64,000 bases of DNA from Ruminococcus flavefaciens (GTDB lineage Bacteria; Bacillota; Clostridia; Oscillospirales; Ruminococcaceae): assembly GCA_004554385.1 (NCBI GenBank), contig SFMO01000127.1:1-64000 (forward strand), read 5' to 3'. Below, piece by piece: positions 46,506 through 55,334 of this stretch; position 1 is the first letter of the stretch; each line of letters starts with the position of its first letter. The notes beneath the pieces are model-generated. The model was not told the origin of the DNA. It ran no database searches and saw only the letters and a program-made list of their open reading frames with translations. A program made the position numbers and the translations under genes.

Positions 46506-47972
46506 TTATCCTTTCCTTTTGGGCTGCTTTTCAGGCAGCTGAATGAGAAACTCGGTATATTCTCCGTACACGCTCTTAACAACGATGTGACCGTGGTGGA
46601 GATGAATGATCTTGCGTGATATAGCCAGTCCGAGACCAAGTCCTGTAGTGTCTTTGCCTCGTGAGGAGTCTGTCTTATAGAATCTGTCGAAGACCTGTGT
46701 TATCTCGGTATTTTTCAGTCCCTCGCCCGTATTCTTTATGCCTATGGTGCACATACCGTTTACGGAACGCTCAAAGCGGAATGAAAGGATACCGCCGTCG
46801 TTTACGAACTTAACGGCATTTTCCACAAGGTTGTATACGACCTGCTGGATAAGGTCTGCGTCGACCTCGCAGGTCATACGGTCACTTCCGAGACCTTCCA
46901 CCTCAAGGTGCTTGTCGTCGATCTTCTTCTCGAACATGAGAACTGTCTGTATAACTATCTCGGTAAGGTTGACATCACGGAAATTCGGACGGAGAGTACC
47001 TGTCTCAAAGCGTGACATATTGAGCATTGAGGAGATGAGTATCCTCAGGCGCTTTATCTCCTTTGATACCAGGATAAGGTATTCTTTCTGTCTTGTTTTG
47101 GGAATGGTACCGTCAAGGATACCGTCCACGAAGCCGCCGATGGTCGTTATAGGAGTTCTCAGCTCGTGAGAGACATTAGCGATGAAAGTCTTGCTGGTCT
47201 CCTCGCTCTTTGCAACGTCAGCCGCTACAGTATTGACGTATTCGGCAATTTCGGGAGTAGTGTACGGAACGTCCGTAGGTATTTTCTCTGAGAAGTCGCG
47301 TTTGGCGTACTGCTCGCTTATACGTTTGAATTCGTTCTCATAATCGGAAAGCTTGTTGAATTTATGCCTGATGATAAAGAGCTGAATGAAGATACTCAGC
47401 AGACAAACCAGCGAATAGATAATGGCTATCTTAACGGAAAAAGAATTGATATCATCGGATTTGGTATAGAATTTCCCGAACATTCTTGTTGGCACAAGGT
47501 CGTTTTCACCCTTGAGGAAAAAGCAGGTGCCATAGAGCATATATGGCTCATCGGCGGAGATGTTTTTTGTTTCAAGGTCAAGGAAGTCCTTACTGCTGAG
47601 CTTTTCAAGCTCTGCCTCTGATATTTTTGTACTGTTCTTGACTACTTTTTTTGGCTTTTCGTTGTAGTCGGCGTCGGAGAGGACGCAGTTTCCGTTTTCG
47701 TCGTAGATATAGATCATCAGGTGGTATTCATGTGAGAATACCTCATGGAGCCGTTTGATATTTGCTGAACGTGTATCGTGAGTCTCGATATAGTCCTTCT
47801 GCATGGATTTGGTAAACAGGTCGCCGATGGACTGAAGGTCGCGGAGCTTTGACGACTTGTACAAAGCCGAGCTGACAGTTATTGCCGCTATACCGATAAG
47901 GATATTTATTGAGAGCATTATGAGAACGAGAAAAATAAACAGCTTGTCATAAGAGCTTTTTTTGCTTTTCAA
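46506..47972 (-). CDS. sensor histidine kinase (TTG start)
   Basis: 488 residues from TTG 47972, chosen because GAGGTGAT lies four bases upstream; a longer TTG start at 47996 has no such site. Span 1 is near 8-35, an extracytoplasmic sensor region of about 140 residues follows, and span 2 is near 178-202 (IAIIYSLVCLLSIFIQLFII). Next are a linker, the H box NVSHELRTPITTIGGFVDG (His about 267) and an ATPase domain with NLVENAVKF, the G1 box and TGLGLGLAISRKI. It should phosphorylate the response regulator encoded 48 bp upstream and may sense envelope stress, given the htrA-like gene downstream. Confidence 0.93.
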   Translation of the reverse strand: MKSKKSSYDKLFIFLVLIMLSINILIGIAAITVSSALYKSSKLRDLQSIGDLFTKSMQKDYIETHDTRSANIKRLHEVFSHEYHLMIYIYDENGNCVLSDADYNEKPKKVVKNSTKISEAELEKLSSKDFLDLETKNISADEPYMLYGTCFFLKGENDLVPTRMFGKFYTKSDDINSFSVKIAIIYSLVCLLSIFIQLFIIRHKFNKLSDYENEFKRISEQYAKRDFSEKIPTDVPYTTPEIAEYVNTVAADVAKSEETSKTFIANVSHELRTPITTIGGFVDGILDGTIPKTRQKEYLILVSKEIKRLRILISSMLNMSRFETGTLRPNFRDVNLTEIVIQTVLMFEKKIDDKHLEVEGLGSDRMTCEVDADLIQQVVYNLVENAVKFVNDGGILSFRFERSVNGMCTIGIKNTGEGLKNTEITQVFDRFYKTDSSRGKDTTGLGLGLAISRKIIHLHHGHIVVKSVYGEYTEFLIQLPEKQPKRKG

Positions 47973-48020
47973 GGGTATCACCTCTATACAAAACAAGGGG
48001 ACAGACGTCCCCTTGAAGAA

Positions 48021-48728
48021 TTATTCCTCTTCCTCTGCTTCAAATTTATATCCTACACCCCAAACGGTCTTGAGAGTCCATTTTTCGGAAACTCCCTCAA
48101 GCTTTTCACGGAGACGCTTGATATGAACATCGATAGTTCTTGAGTCGCCGTAGTACTCGAAGCCCCATACCTCATCAAGAAGCTGGTCACGGGTATAGAC
48201 TCTGTTCGGGTTTGATGCAAGATAATAGAGAAGCTCCAGCTCCTTAGGCGGAGTATCGATATTCTTGCCGTTTACCTTGAGCTCATAGCTGTCCATATTT
48301 ACAGTGAGCTTGTCGTAGTGGACTTCCTTCTGCTCGGGCTCAGCCATACCTGTACCCACGCGGCGGGTAACAGCGTTGATACGTGCAATTACCTCCTTAG
48401 CGTCGAAGGGTTTTACTATATAGTCGTCAGCACCGAGTTCGAGACCGATAACCTTATCGATAGTCTCGCCCTTTGCTGTGATCATTATGATCGGAACGTT
48501 TGAGATCTTTCTGATCTCGCGGCATACCTGCCAGCCGTCCTTACCGGGCAGCATTATATCAAGGAGCACCATATCAGGGCTCAGAGCCTTGAATTTAACG
48601 ACAGCGTCATCGCCGTCATGACATAGAAGGACGCTGTAACCGTCCTTTTCGAGATAAAGTCTGAGAAGGTCGCAGATGTTTTTGTCATCGTCAACTATTA
48701 AGACCTTTGGATTTTTTTCGTTTGCCAT
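48021..48728 (-). CDS. OmpR/PhoB-family response regulator
   Basis: 235 residues. The receiver has the acidic pair VDDDKNICDLLRLY, the phosphorylated Asp in PDMVLLDIMLPGKDGWQ (about 54) and Lys in DYIVKPFDAKEV. The winged-helix DNA-binding domain ends SRTIDVHIKRLREKLEG and LKTVWGVGYKFE. It binds tandem DNA half-sites as a dimer. It is the first gene of the operon with the kinase and htrA-like protease. Confidence 0.95.
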   Translation of the reverse strand: MANEKNPKVLIVDDDKNICDLLRLYLEKDGYSVLLCHDGDDAVVKFKALSPDMVLLDIMLPGKDGWQVCREIRKISNVPIIMITAKGETIDKVIGLELGADDYIVKPFDAKEVIARINAVTRRVGTGMAEPEQKEVHYDKLTVNMDSYELKVNGKNIDTPPKELELLYYLASNPNRVYTRDQLLDEVWGFEYYGDSRTIDVHIKRLREKLEGVSEKWTLKTVWGVGYKFEAEEEE

Positions 48729-48981
48729 GTGTTAATACCTTCCTTCCGTATAAACATATACTTCCCCTTATTGCGCCTTTCGCAAAGAAAGTATTTTCAG
48801 CCCCGTTCTTTACGGATAATGTCTCAGTACAAATCGGAATACTGCCTGAAAGACCTGCGAAATAGAAAGGGGATATGTCTTTCCGCGATATTCCTTCCCC
48901 CACGCACCGAGGTTTTTCCTGAAAATATCATGCCGGAGCTGTATTGCAGCCCTATGAAGCTGCTTGAAATGTATTAATTTT
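48729..48981 (-). promoter_or_regulatory. ~250-nt untranslated leader of the two-component operon
   Basis: Transcription from the promoter at 48982-49010 would yield about 250 nt before the response-regulator ATG. A GGGCTG/CAGCTC-type hairpin occurs near its 5' end (48938-48960). A 70-codon frame (48903-48691) overlaps the regulator start but has no ribosome site. No known riboswitch was recognised and no terminator is seen. Confidence 0.45.
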
Positions 48982-49010
48982 ATTATAACTCAGTTTTACC
49001 AAAATGTCAA
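48982..49010 (-). promoter_or_regulatory. sigma-A promoter of the two-component/htrA operon
   Basis: On the minus strand TTGACA (49005-49010), a 17-bp spacer and TATAAT (48982-48987). The remaining bases to 49115 are AT-rich with no gene. Confidence 0.85.
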
Positions 49011-49115
49011 TCAAAAATCACCATTTTTTGAATATGTGTTATGTTTTTATAGCAATATACAAAAATGGACTTGTTAATTTGCCAAATGAGTATACAAAAA
49101 GTCATTGCAGTACTC

Positions 49116-49799
49116 TTAAAGCCGCGAAACAGCGTCGCAGACTGCGCATATCAGCTCGGTATTTGTTGGCTTTTGGGAGAGTCTGTGTTCGGTCATACGG
49201 GAGAGTGCGCCGCTCAGGCTGACTTTTTCCCCGAGAGTTCTAAGAGAGCGCTCGACCACGGAACTGCTTGCCGAAAAATGCAGGGCGACCTCCTGATAAA
49301 TACCGCCCATACCGCCCCACAGTCTGTCGGGAGAGAGCATGCACAGCTCACAGGCTTTTGCAAGGTAACAGAAGCCGCTTAGCTGTCTGGGAAAGCTGTT
49401 TTCCTCGAGGAATACCTCGATCGCTGGCAGCAGAGCGTCAGGCTTGTCAAGGCGCAGCATTACTGTGCGGCACAGCTTGCTGACAGAGCATGGCATATTG
49501 AAGCATAGGGCTGCTCCGGCTTCAAGGAAGCTTTTTTGAATTCCTGAAAGAGAGATATAAAGTCCGGCGAAGACGGATATACCCATGCTTTTAGCGTCGG
49601 AGATGAACGAAAGCAGCTTGTCATCGGGGCGGGATGCAAACAGCAGAATACCTTTGTATCTGCCGTTCCTGAGGCTTTCCTGTATTACCGAAAGATTTCC
49701 ACGGCAGCATTCAGAGGTTATCCCCATATTGATGAATCTGCTTGCGATGAACCTGCCGAGAGAGGCAGTATCGTCGCATATCAGAAGCTTTTCGTTCAT
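49116..49799 (-). CDS. Spo0A-like protein with degenerate receiver
   Basis: 227 residues from the ATG at 49799 (GGGAGGTG six bases upstream). The C-terminal ~88 residues (from SGFCYLAKACELCMLSPDRL) follow the Spo0A DNA-binding domain, including SSSVVERSLRTLGEKV and the highly characteristic KPTNTELICAVCD near the end. The N-terminal part keeps the first acidic pair (LLICDDTASLGRFIA). Where the phosphorylated Asp belongs it reads YKGILLFASRPDDK, and the region expected to hold the conserved Lys reads CFNMPCS. It therefore probably cannot be phosphorylated. It could be a constitutive regulator, a dominant partner of a true Spo0A, or a decaying copy. Confidence 0.7.
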   Translation of the reverse strand: MNEKLLICDDTASLGRFIASRFINMGITSECCRGNLSVIQESLRNGRYKGILLFASRPDDKLLSFISDAKSMGISVFAGLYISLSGIQKSFLEAGAALCFNMPCSVSKLCRTVMLRLDKPDALLPAIEVFLEENSFPRQLSGFCYLAKACELCMLSPDRLWGGMGGIYQEVALHFSASSSVVERSLRTLGEKVSLSGALSRMTEHRLSQKPTNTELICAVCDAVSRL

Positions 49800-49822
49800 T
49801 TCCTTCACCTCCCTAATAACAA

Positions 49823-49845
49823 GGCTTCCGATTATTTCGGAAGCC
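49823..49845 (-). terminator. terminator between the TIM44-like and Spo0A-like genes
   Basis: GGCTTCCG (49823-49830) and CGGAAGCC (49838-49845) flank a 7-nt loop; on the minus strand a weak TTGTTATTA tract follows. It lies 20 bp after the TIM44-like gene. Confidence 0.65.
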
Positions 49846-49865
49846 CTGATCTTTTCTGAATGATA

Positions 49866-50786
49866 TTATCTTGTCTGCTGAGAGAGCGCCCTGATATTGG
49901 TCACTACCCAGTCAAACGTATCTGTTGTGAGTACCGACTGACAGTATTCACATACAGTTGAGTGATTGATGTCTACGTGAGCGCCGCAGTACGGGCAGGT
50001 CTGAGAAGTTGTACCTGTTGAGCGTGATGTCACAACGCCTGTGGTACGTGCCAATGTCCATTCATAGGTCATGAACTTTTCCTTTGTATTGCTTCCGCGG
50101 ATGATCTTTCCTGTACGGTCGTCAACAGTATAATCGACTATTCTTGTGTTGAGCTTAGCTATCATTATATCATAGCCGTTCTCCTGTTTCCAGCCGAGGA
50201 GCTCTACACCAAGAACCGCTATACGGTCTATGTAGTTTGTCTCGAACTTCTGGCGGTGAACGTCAAGCTGTCTTTCCATCTGTGCGAACATGATATCGGA
50301 CATATACGGACGGAGCTCGCTGATATTTTTTGCCTGCCAGTCGTTCTGGAAGCGTACATAGAGATTTGCCAGCTTTTCCTTGAACTCGGTAGGTGAGAAT
50401 GCGGGATCAACTACCGAATAAGAAGCCACGCTTTTGAGTGAAGCCATTGATGTAGGCTGTATGTATGGTCCATTATTGGTAGGTTTGCCCGACTTCCTGC
50501 CTGATTTCAGCAGTGAAGGAACGATTAAAATTGCGAGGAATATGAGAATGAATATCCAGTCTCCGTCGGAGCTTGAGCTGCCGGAATAATGACCTCCGCT
50601 GTAGGAGTAGTCATCGTCGTCCCAGCTGCTGCCCCAGTCGCTTCCGCCGCTGTCCCAGCTGTCGCCGCCGCCGAAGTCAGAATCACCTGAGAAATCGCCG
50701 AAGTCCAGTCCCTTTGCATGGACAGGCACGATAACAAGTCCGAGTATGAGAGCTATCAAAGGTATGAGCTTAAAAAACTTTTTCAT
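49866..50786 (-). CDS. TIM44-like domain membrane protein with zinc ribbon
   Basis: 306 residues. A signal peptide (1-24) is followed by a Gly/Ser/Asp/Trp-rich stretch (about 28-75) and a span (about 78-95, WIFILIFLAILIVPSLL). A TIM44-like region follows (about 120-245, FSPTEFKEKLANLYVRFQND, MERQLDVHRQKFE). The C-terminus has a CPYCG...CEYC zinc ribbon (about 262-285). TIM44-like domains bind lipids or partner proteins; in bacteria their role is not defined. It has its own promoter (50803-50831). Confidence 0.75.
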   Translation of the reverse strand: MKKFFKLIPLIALILGLVIVPVHAKGLDFGDFSGDSDFGGGDSWDSGGSDWGSSWDDDDYSYSGGHYSGSSSSDGDWIFILIFLAILIVPSLLKSGRKSGKPTNNGPYIQPTSMASLKSVASYSVVDPAFSPTEFKEKLANLYVRFQNDWQAKNISELRPYMSDIMFAQMERQLDVHRQKFETNYIDRIAVLGVELLGWKQENGYDIMIAKLNTRIVDYTVDDRTGKIIRGSNTKEKFMTYEWTLARTTGVVTSRSTGTTSQTCPYCGAHVDINHSTVCEYCQSVLTTDTFDWVVTNIRALSQQTR

Positions 50787-50802
50787 ATTATTTCCCCCCT
50801 AT

Positions 50803-50831
50803 ATCATATCTTATGCAGATATTGATGTCAG
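50803..50831 (-). promoter_or_regulatory. promoter of the TIM44-like gene
   Basis: On the minus strand CTGACA (50826-50831), a 17-bp spacer and TATGAT (50803-50808). Confidence 0.7.
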
Positions 50832-50837
50832 AAAAGC

Positions 50838-52229
50838 TTATTCAGCGGAAGGCTTCTTCTTTTTTGAAGCAGTCTTGTCTTTTTTTGAATATCCGAAGTA
50901 TCTCTGGTTTTTTTGTGTGAGACACATTCCTATGGTTATCCAGAAATACGGTGCAACATTTACAACGCTGCTGTTGAAGAATGCCTGTGCGGTATATCCG
51001 AAGAACATTGCAAGGAATATCCAGTTTATAAATCTTTCTTCGTTATCTTCATTGTGTATAACATTTCTTACTGTGGTCTTTGCAGCATAAACGAGCAGAG
51101 TGAGATATGTTATAAGCTGGAATGCACCCTGAGTCACAAGATAGTGGATATACTCGTTATGGCCTTTTCCCTGTGTGAATGTGCCGTGGTAATCGGGGTC
51201 CTTGAGGAATGCATCTCTGTAGTTATCAAGGCCTATTCCGAATACCCAGTGTTTCGGAACAGTCTTTAGTCCCTGCTTCCAGATCGTACCTCTGCTGGAA
51301 CCGAATTTGGTATAGTCTGATGTTTTCAGCTCGTTGGATGTACGTTCGAGCCTGTCGATTATTCTGTTGAAGAACAGGATACATACTGCGATAACGGCTG
51401 TCATGCCTGCAATGAGAAGCAAAAATCGCTTGATAATGCTTTTCATTTTGGCTTTGTCATAACCGCTTCTGTACATGACGATGATCGATATCACCATAAA
51501 TGTCAGGAACCCAAAGGTGCCGACCCATGCAAGTCTTGCTCCTGAGGAGATTAGGGTGTAGAAGCAGATCATTGAGATGATATACAGAGCATTTCGGATA
51601 AATTTATTAGATGCGAAAAGGAATATACATGCTGTGCAGGCAAAAAGCAGAACACTTAATCCGCCGTACCAGTTGGAATGCTGCAGAAGGCCATAGCTGA
51701 GCCTGTCAGGCTGTATCCACTCGCGATCATAAAAACATTCCTCCGTATATATACCGAAGGTCTGGAGAACACCTGCTGTGGTCTGGATTATCGTTACGAT
51801 AACAAAAACGAAGAGGATATTTTTCCTGAGCTGTTTATCCTTTATCATTGTACCTGCAAGCATAAGGCTGAAGTAGCATATGAAATGGGACAGCCATTCG
51901 TCATAGTAATAGCCGAACCATGTAGCGTCCTTGTTCTGTGTAAACAGAGCTGAAAGCAGAGCAAAGGCGAAGAGCAGAAGATAAAGAAGATCCGAGAGAT
52001 AGTATTTTATATTCTGATGCTTGAGAAAATGTATGATTAATGCTGATATACCCACATATCCTGCCAACTGAACGATTATTGGCTGGCTTACGAATAAATT
52101 GCCGTGATTCTCGTCCGTTATTTCAAAAACAGGCAGAGCCAGCATTACGGATATGATGTAATAGAAGAAGAATTTTTCAGATGTGATCTTTTCAAAAAAA
52201 TCTGAAATTCTGCTTTTGATTTCCTGCAT
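50838..52229 (-). CDS. O-antigen ligase/polymerase-like membrane protein
   Basis: 463 residues with ten to twelve spans and a long extracytoplasmic loop in the C-terminal half (about 280-370) containing RGTIWKQGLKTVPKHWVFGI and KGHNEYIHYLVTQGA, the HxE-type motif of the WaaL/Wzy O-antigen ligase family. Such proteins join lipid-linked glycans. It lies 20 bp after the GT-C gene and shares its promoter. The C-terminus is Lys-rich. Confidence 0.8.
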   Translation of the reverse strand: MQEIKSRISDFFEKITSEKFFFYYIISVMLALPVFEITDENHGNLFVSQPIIVQLAGYVGISALIIHFLKHQNIKYYLSDLLYLLLFAFALLSALFTQNKDATWFGYYYDEWLSHFICYFSLMLAGTMIKDKQLRKNILFVFVIVTIIQTTAGVLQTFGIYTEECFYDREWIQPDRLSYGLLQHSNWYGGLSVLLFACTACIFLFASNKFIRNALYIISMICFYTLISSGARLAWVGTFGFLTFMVISIIVMYRSGYDKAKMKSIIKRFLLLIAGMTAVIAVCILFFNRIIDRLERTSNELKTSDYTKFGSSRGTIWKQGLKTVPKHWVFGIGLDNYRDAFLKDPDYHGTFTQGKGHNEYIHYLVTQGAFQLITYLTLLVYAAKTTVRNVIHNEDNEERFINWIFLAMFFGYTAQAFFNSSVVNVAPYFWITIGMCLTQKNQRYFGYSKKDKTASKKKKPSAE

Positions 52230-52249
52230 GATTATATAGATTTCCTTTC

Positions 52250-53887
52250 TTATTTTTCAAATATCTGCCCTTTGTAGTCCCTGCCATAAAGCTCTCTGAA
52301 GGTTTCGTTTGTACACATAATGTAAACCTCCATAGATTCAGCCTTGCTTTTGAAGACCTTTAAAGACGTTTCCGTGAAAGCAACTGCGTTGTATTTTTCG
52401 GCTATATGCAGTTCATCACATATACGCACAGCAGAATACGGCTTTGCACAGACAATAAAATCGGGCTTTCCCTTAGCGGCAAGCATTTCGATTTCTGCCT
52501 GACTCTGGGATTCGGAAGGCACGATGTGGGATATAAAGGTCAGCTCGTCATATGGTTCGTAGTATTGCTTTTCTTCAAAATAAGGGCTTGAAGTAATACA
52601 GCAGTCAAAGATCATATGAGTGTTGCCGGCGTCCCATTCTGCCAGTATCTTTTTGCCGGTAAGGTTTTCATTTTTTATCCATTGCGCTAAAGACTTGCCG
52701 GGATCGAATTGATGTGTAATGTCAGTATAATAGGCATATCCGTCCCAGTAAAGATTAATTACAGCAAAAACAGCAGCCGCGCCTGCTGCTATTTTTTTTG
52801 CTGTCTTTGGTGAGAGTCCTGCCTTTTCGGTGATTTTTGAAAAATCAGACAGTGAAACAGGCTGAACATCTGAAGCGGTCCATAGAATGAACAATAAATA
52901 GGCGAGGAATATTCCGAAATGGTGTGGATTTATATAGAGCGATGCCAGAATGGAGATGAAAAAATATGGGATAATCATCTCCGGCAGCATTTTTCTTTTT
53001 CTGCATATAACAAAAATGCAGCTCCAGATAATGAGCGAGAAAAGACCTGCGGTGAGGTTTTCATAGAGTGGATTTTTTTCATTCTGAAGCATCATGATGT
53101 CTGATGAATATGAAGTTATCAGAGTTTCAGACGGAATAAGGAAAAAGCACAATAGCAAGCACAGGAAATAGCTGTTTGTTGAGTTTTTGATTTTTTCCGA
53201 GGCGGAAGTGTCACTTCTTGGCATTATATCGATTATAAGGAACACTGCAAATGCAAGCAGAAGGGTATAGAATACCAAAAGCCTTTTGTTTCTCAGTATC
53301 CTTACAGCCACCTTTTTGATACTGTGTCCGCGAAGCGTTTCACTTAAAAGATCGGCGATAACGATGCCTCCGGCGAAGGCTATTCCATAGGAATGCAGAG
53401 CGCACAGAAACATGAGCGACAGGCAGTACCTTATAGGTTTATTATTTCTCTCCTTGTAAAACATAGCCGTCATCAGTACAGCGAGCATGATAAGTATATA
53501 CGGGCGTGAAGTAACGCTGTACTGATAAAGGATAAAGTAACTTAAAGGGATTATTGTTTTTGTTATTCTGCTGAATGGTGAACGGAATTCGATAAGGATG
53601 AGTACTGCTTCAAAAAAGATGAAGTTCACTCCCTTCAGTGTCAGTTCATATGGCAGTCCGAGAGAGACTGCACATTTCAGGATCATATGCCATAGGGGGG
53701 GATGCCCCTCATAGTGAGTCCAGAAAAAAATGATGTCGTGCCACGAAGCGTCCCTTGCTAACAGGTAAGCCTGAGCTTCATCAAACCACGGCTCATGGAA
53801 ATACGATCCTGTAATTACCAGAGCTGATAATATTAATATATACAAAAGAGAGATGATATTGTCTTTATTCTTTAATGATCGGATCAT
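52250..53887 (-). CDS. GT-C family membrane glycosyltransferase-like protein
   Basis: 545 residues, ten or more spans. The first external loop has HEPWFDEAQAYLLARDASWH, the acidic pair typical of GT-C enzymes that use polyprenyl-phosphate sugars, followed by YEGHPPLWHMI. A soluble C-terminal domain of about 150 residues (from ~390) lies outside the membrane. It likely transfers a sugar to an envelope glycan together with the O-antigen-ligase-like protein of the same operon. Confidence 0.75.
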   Translation of the reverse strand: MIRSLKNKDNIISLLYILILSALVITGSYFHEPWFDEAQAYLLARDASWHDIIFFWTHYEGHPPLWHMILKCAVSLGLPYELTLKGVNFIFFEAVLILIEFRSPFSRITKTIIPLSYFILYQYSVTSRPYILIMLAVLMTAMFYKERNNKPIRYCLSLMFLCALHSYGIAFAGGIVIADLLSETLRGHSIKKVAVRILRNKRLLVFYTLLLAFAVFLIIDIMPRSDTSASEKIKNSTNSYFLCLLLCFFLIPSETLITSYSSDIMMLQNEKNPLYENLTAGLFSLIIWSCIFVICRKRKMLPEMIIPYFFISILASLYINPHHFGIFLAYLLFILWTASDVQPVSLSDFSKITEKAGLSPKTAKKIAAGAAAVFAVINLYWDGYAYYTDITHQFDPGKSLAQWIKNENLTGKKILAEWDAGNTHMIFDCCITSSPYFEEKQYYEPYDELTFISHIVPSESQSQAEIEMLAAKGKPDFIVCAKPYSAVRICDELHIAEKYNAVAFTETSLKVFKSKAESMEVYIMCTNETFRELYGRDYKGQIFEK

Positions 53888-53964
53888 TTTTTATCCTTTC
53901 TGTTTGCGGATAGCTGCGAAAAAGACGCAAGCCGCAGTATATGGGATATTTATACACCTGTTAC

Positions 53965-53993
53965 ATTATATCATACTTTGCTGTTTTTGTCAC
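53965..53993 (-). promoter_or_regulatory. sigma-A promoter of the glycosyltransferase operon
   Basis: On the minus strand GTGACA (53988-53993), a 17-bp spacer and TATAAT (53965-53970). Confidence 0.8.
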
Positions 53994-54100
53994 ATAAAAA
54001 AAGCTATCATTTTATACAAAAAATACCAGTATTTTTTGTATGCCGAGCCTTGCTGTCAATAAATACGAAGTTGTGTTTTGCACTTTTTCACTAAAAAATA

Positions 54101-54129
54101 TTGACAAATCAAAAAAATCAAGTTAAAAT
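54101..54129 (+). promoter_or_regulatory. sigma-A promoter of the Phd-like gene
   Basis: TTGACA at 54101-54106, a 17-bp spacer and TAAAAT at 54124-54129. Confidence 0.8.
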
Positions 54130-54171
54130 AGTAGTCGGAGACCAATTTTATTCTGAAGGGAGCGGCTATCT

Positions 54172-54441
54172 GTGATTTCTATAAAAAATGATGATTTTGG
54201 CAAAAATTACGAGCTTTTCGTGAAGCTTTGCTCTATGACGGGCGAGCCTCTCAGGCTTGTAAACGACAAATGCCCCGATATGATAGTAATGACAGCCGAT
54301 ACCTTTGAAAAAAGCAAGAGATTGCTTGATCTCCGCGGAAAACTCCTCGGCAGGGACGCAGATACGCTCCTGAGCTCTGAAAAGGACGACATTGAGAGAC
54401 TCGGACAGTATATTAACGAACTGGAAATAAACGGGGAATAA
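54172..54441 (+). CDS. small Phd/YefM-antitoxin-like protein (GTG start)
   Basis: 89 residues from GTG 54172 with GAAGGGAG nine bases upstream. The sequence GEPLRLVNDKCPDMIVMTAD followed by TFEKSKRLLDLRGKLLG resembles the Phd/YefM fold, a beta-strand with an 'item for the named gene' followed by a helix, and the acidic C-terminus would suit toxin binding. No toxin gene adjoins on either strand. The similarity is weak and by eye; it may simply be a small regulator. Confidence 0.5.
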   Translation: MISIKNDDFGKNYELFVKLCSMTGEPLRLVNDKCPDMIVMTADTFEKSKRLLDLRGKLLGRDADTLLSSEKDDIERLGQYINELEINGE

Positions 54442-54508
54442 TTTTGTAATAATGTGTTCACGGATACTGCTGATAAATGAAAATCAGATGAAATCAGCCC
54501 CTTTTTTA

Positions 54509-54537
54509 TTGACAAGGATATTGTTTTAACATATAAT
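54509..54537 (+). promoter_or_regulatory. sigma-A promoter of pspA
   Basis: TTGACA at 54509-54514, a 17-bp spacer and TATAAT at 54532-54537. Confidence 0.9.
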
Positions 54538-54598
54538 GTTCTTGTGGCACAAGGGGTGTGACATGAAGCATTCTTACATGAAACAGGAGGATTATAAT

Positions 54599-55306
54599 AT
54601 GGGAATTTTTGCAAGATTAAGTGACCTTCTCAAGTCAAACGTCAATGACCTTATCGACAGGGCAGAAGATCCTGAGAAGATGGTAAAGCAGGTCATTATC
54701 GATATGCAGACCGAGCTCACAAAGGCTACTCAGAATTACGGCAAGGCTAAGGCAAGCGAGCGCCTTGCTGAAAAGAAGTACCTTGAGGCTGAAAAGATCT
54801 CTGCTGACTGGGAGTCAAAGGCTAAGGCTGCTCTCGCTAAGGGAGATCAGGAGCTTGCAAAGCAGGCTCTTGCAAGAAAGGTCAAGGCTGACGAGGACGT
54901 TTCAAACTATAAGGAGATGTATGAATCCATCTCAAATCAGACCGAAGCTATCGGCGATCAGGTAGAGGTGCTCAAGTCAAAGCTTGAAGAGGCTAAGAGC
55001 CGTCAGGCAATGCTCATCGCTCGTTCACAGATGGCTGAAACAAAGAAGAATCTGGCAAAGGCTTCAGGAAGCTTTGACGGTAACTCTTCCTTTGAAAAGT
55101 TTCAGAGAATGGAAGAAAAGATAGAGCGCAAGGAAGCAGAGGCTGACGCTTTTTCTGAGATCGCAGGCGGTGCACTTTCGGGCGGAAGCGGAGATGACCT
55201 GACAGATTCCTTCGCAAAGATCGAAAATGACGCAAAGGTCGATGCAGAGCTTCAGAGACTTATGGCTGAGATGAACGGCGGAGCTGCTTCACAGGACGCT
55301 GAGTAA
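54599..55306 (+). CDS. PspA/IM30 (Vipp1-like) family protein
   Basis: 235 residues from the ATG at 54599, preceded by AGGAGG; the frame is open upstream, but the promoter lies there. MGIFARLSDLLKSNVNDLID is the amphipathic N-terminal helix of the family, and EDPEKMVKQVIIDMQTEL follows. The rest is long coiled coil. PspA proteins polymerise on the inner face of the membrane and protect it under stress. The next gene, 28 bp away, encodes a very small membrane protein. Confidence 0.93.
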   Translation: MGIFARLSDLLKSNVNDLIDRAEDPEKMVKQVIIDMQTELTKATQNYGKAKASERLAEKKYLEAEKISADWESKAKAALAKGDQELAKQALARKVKADEDVSNYKEMYESISNQTEAIGDQVEVLKSKLEEAKSRQAMLIARSQMAETKKNLAKASGSFDGNSSFEKFQRMEEKIERKEAEADAFSEIAGGALSGGSGDDLTDSFAKIENDAKVDAELQRLMAEMNGGAASQDAE

Positions 55307-55334
55307 GCAAAATAAACGCAAAGGACAGAAAATT

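Noticed and set aside
48691..48903. 70-codon frame upstream of the response regulator
   Set aside because: No Shine-Dalgarno sequence, and it overlaps the regulator start; kept only as a remark.
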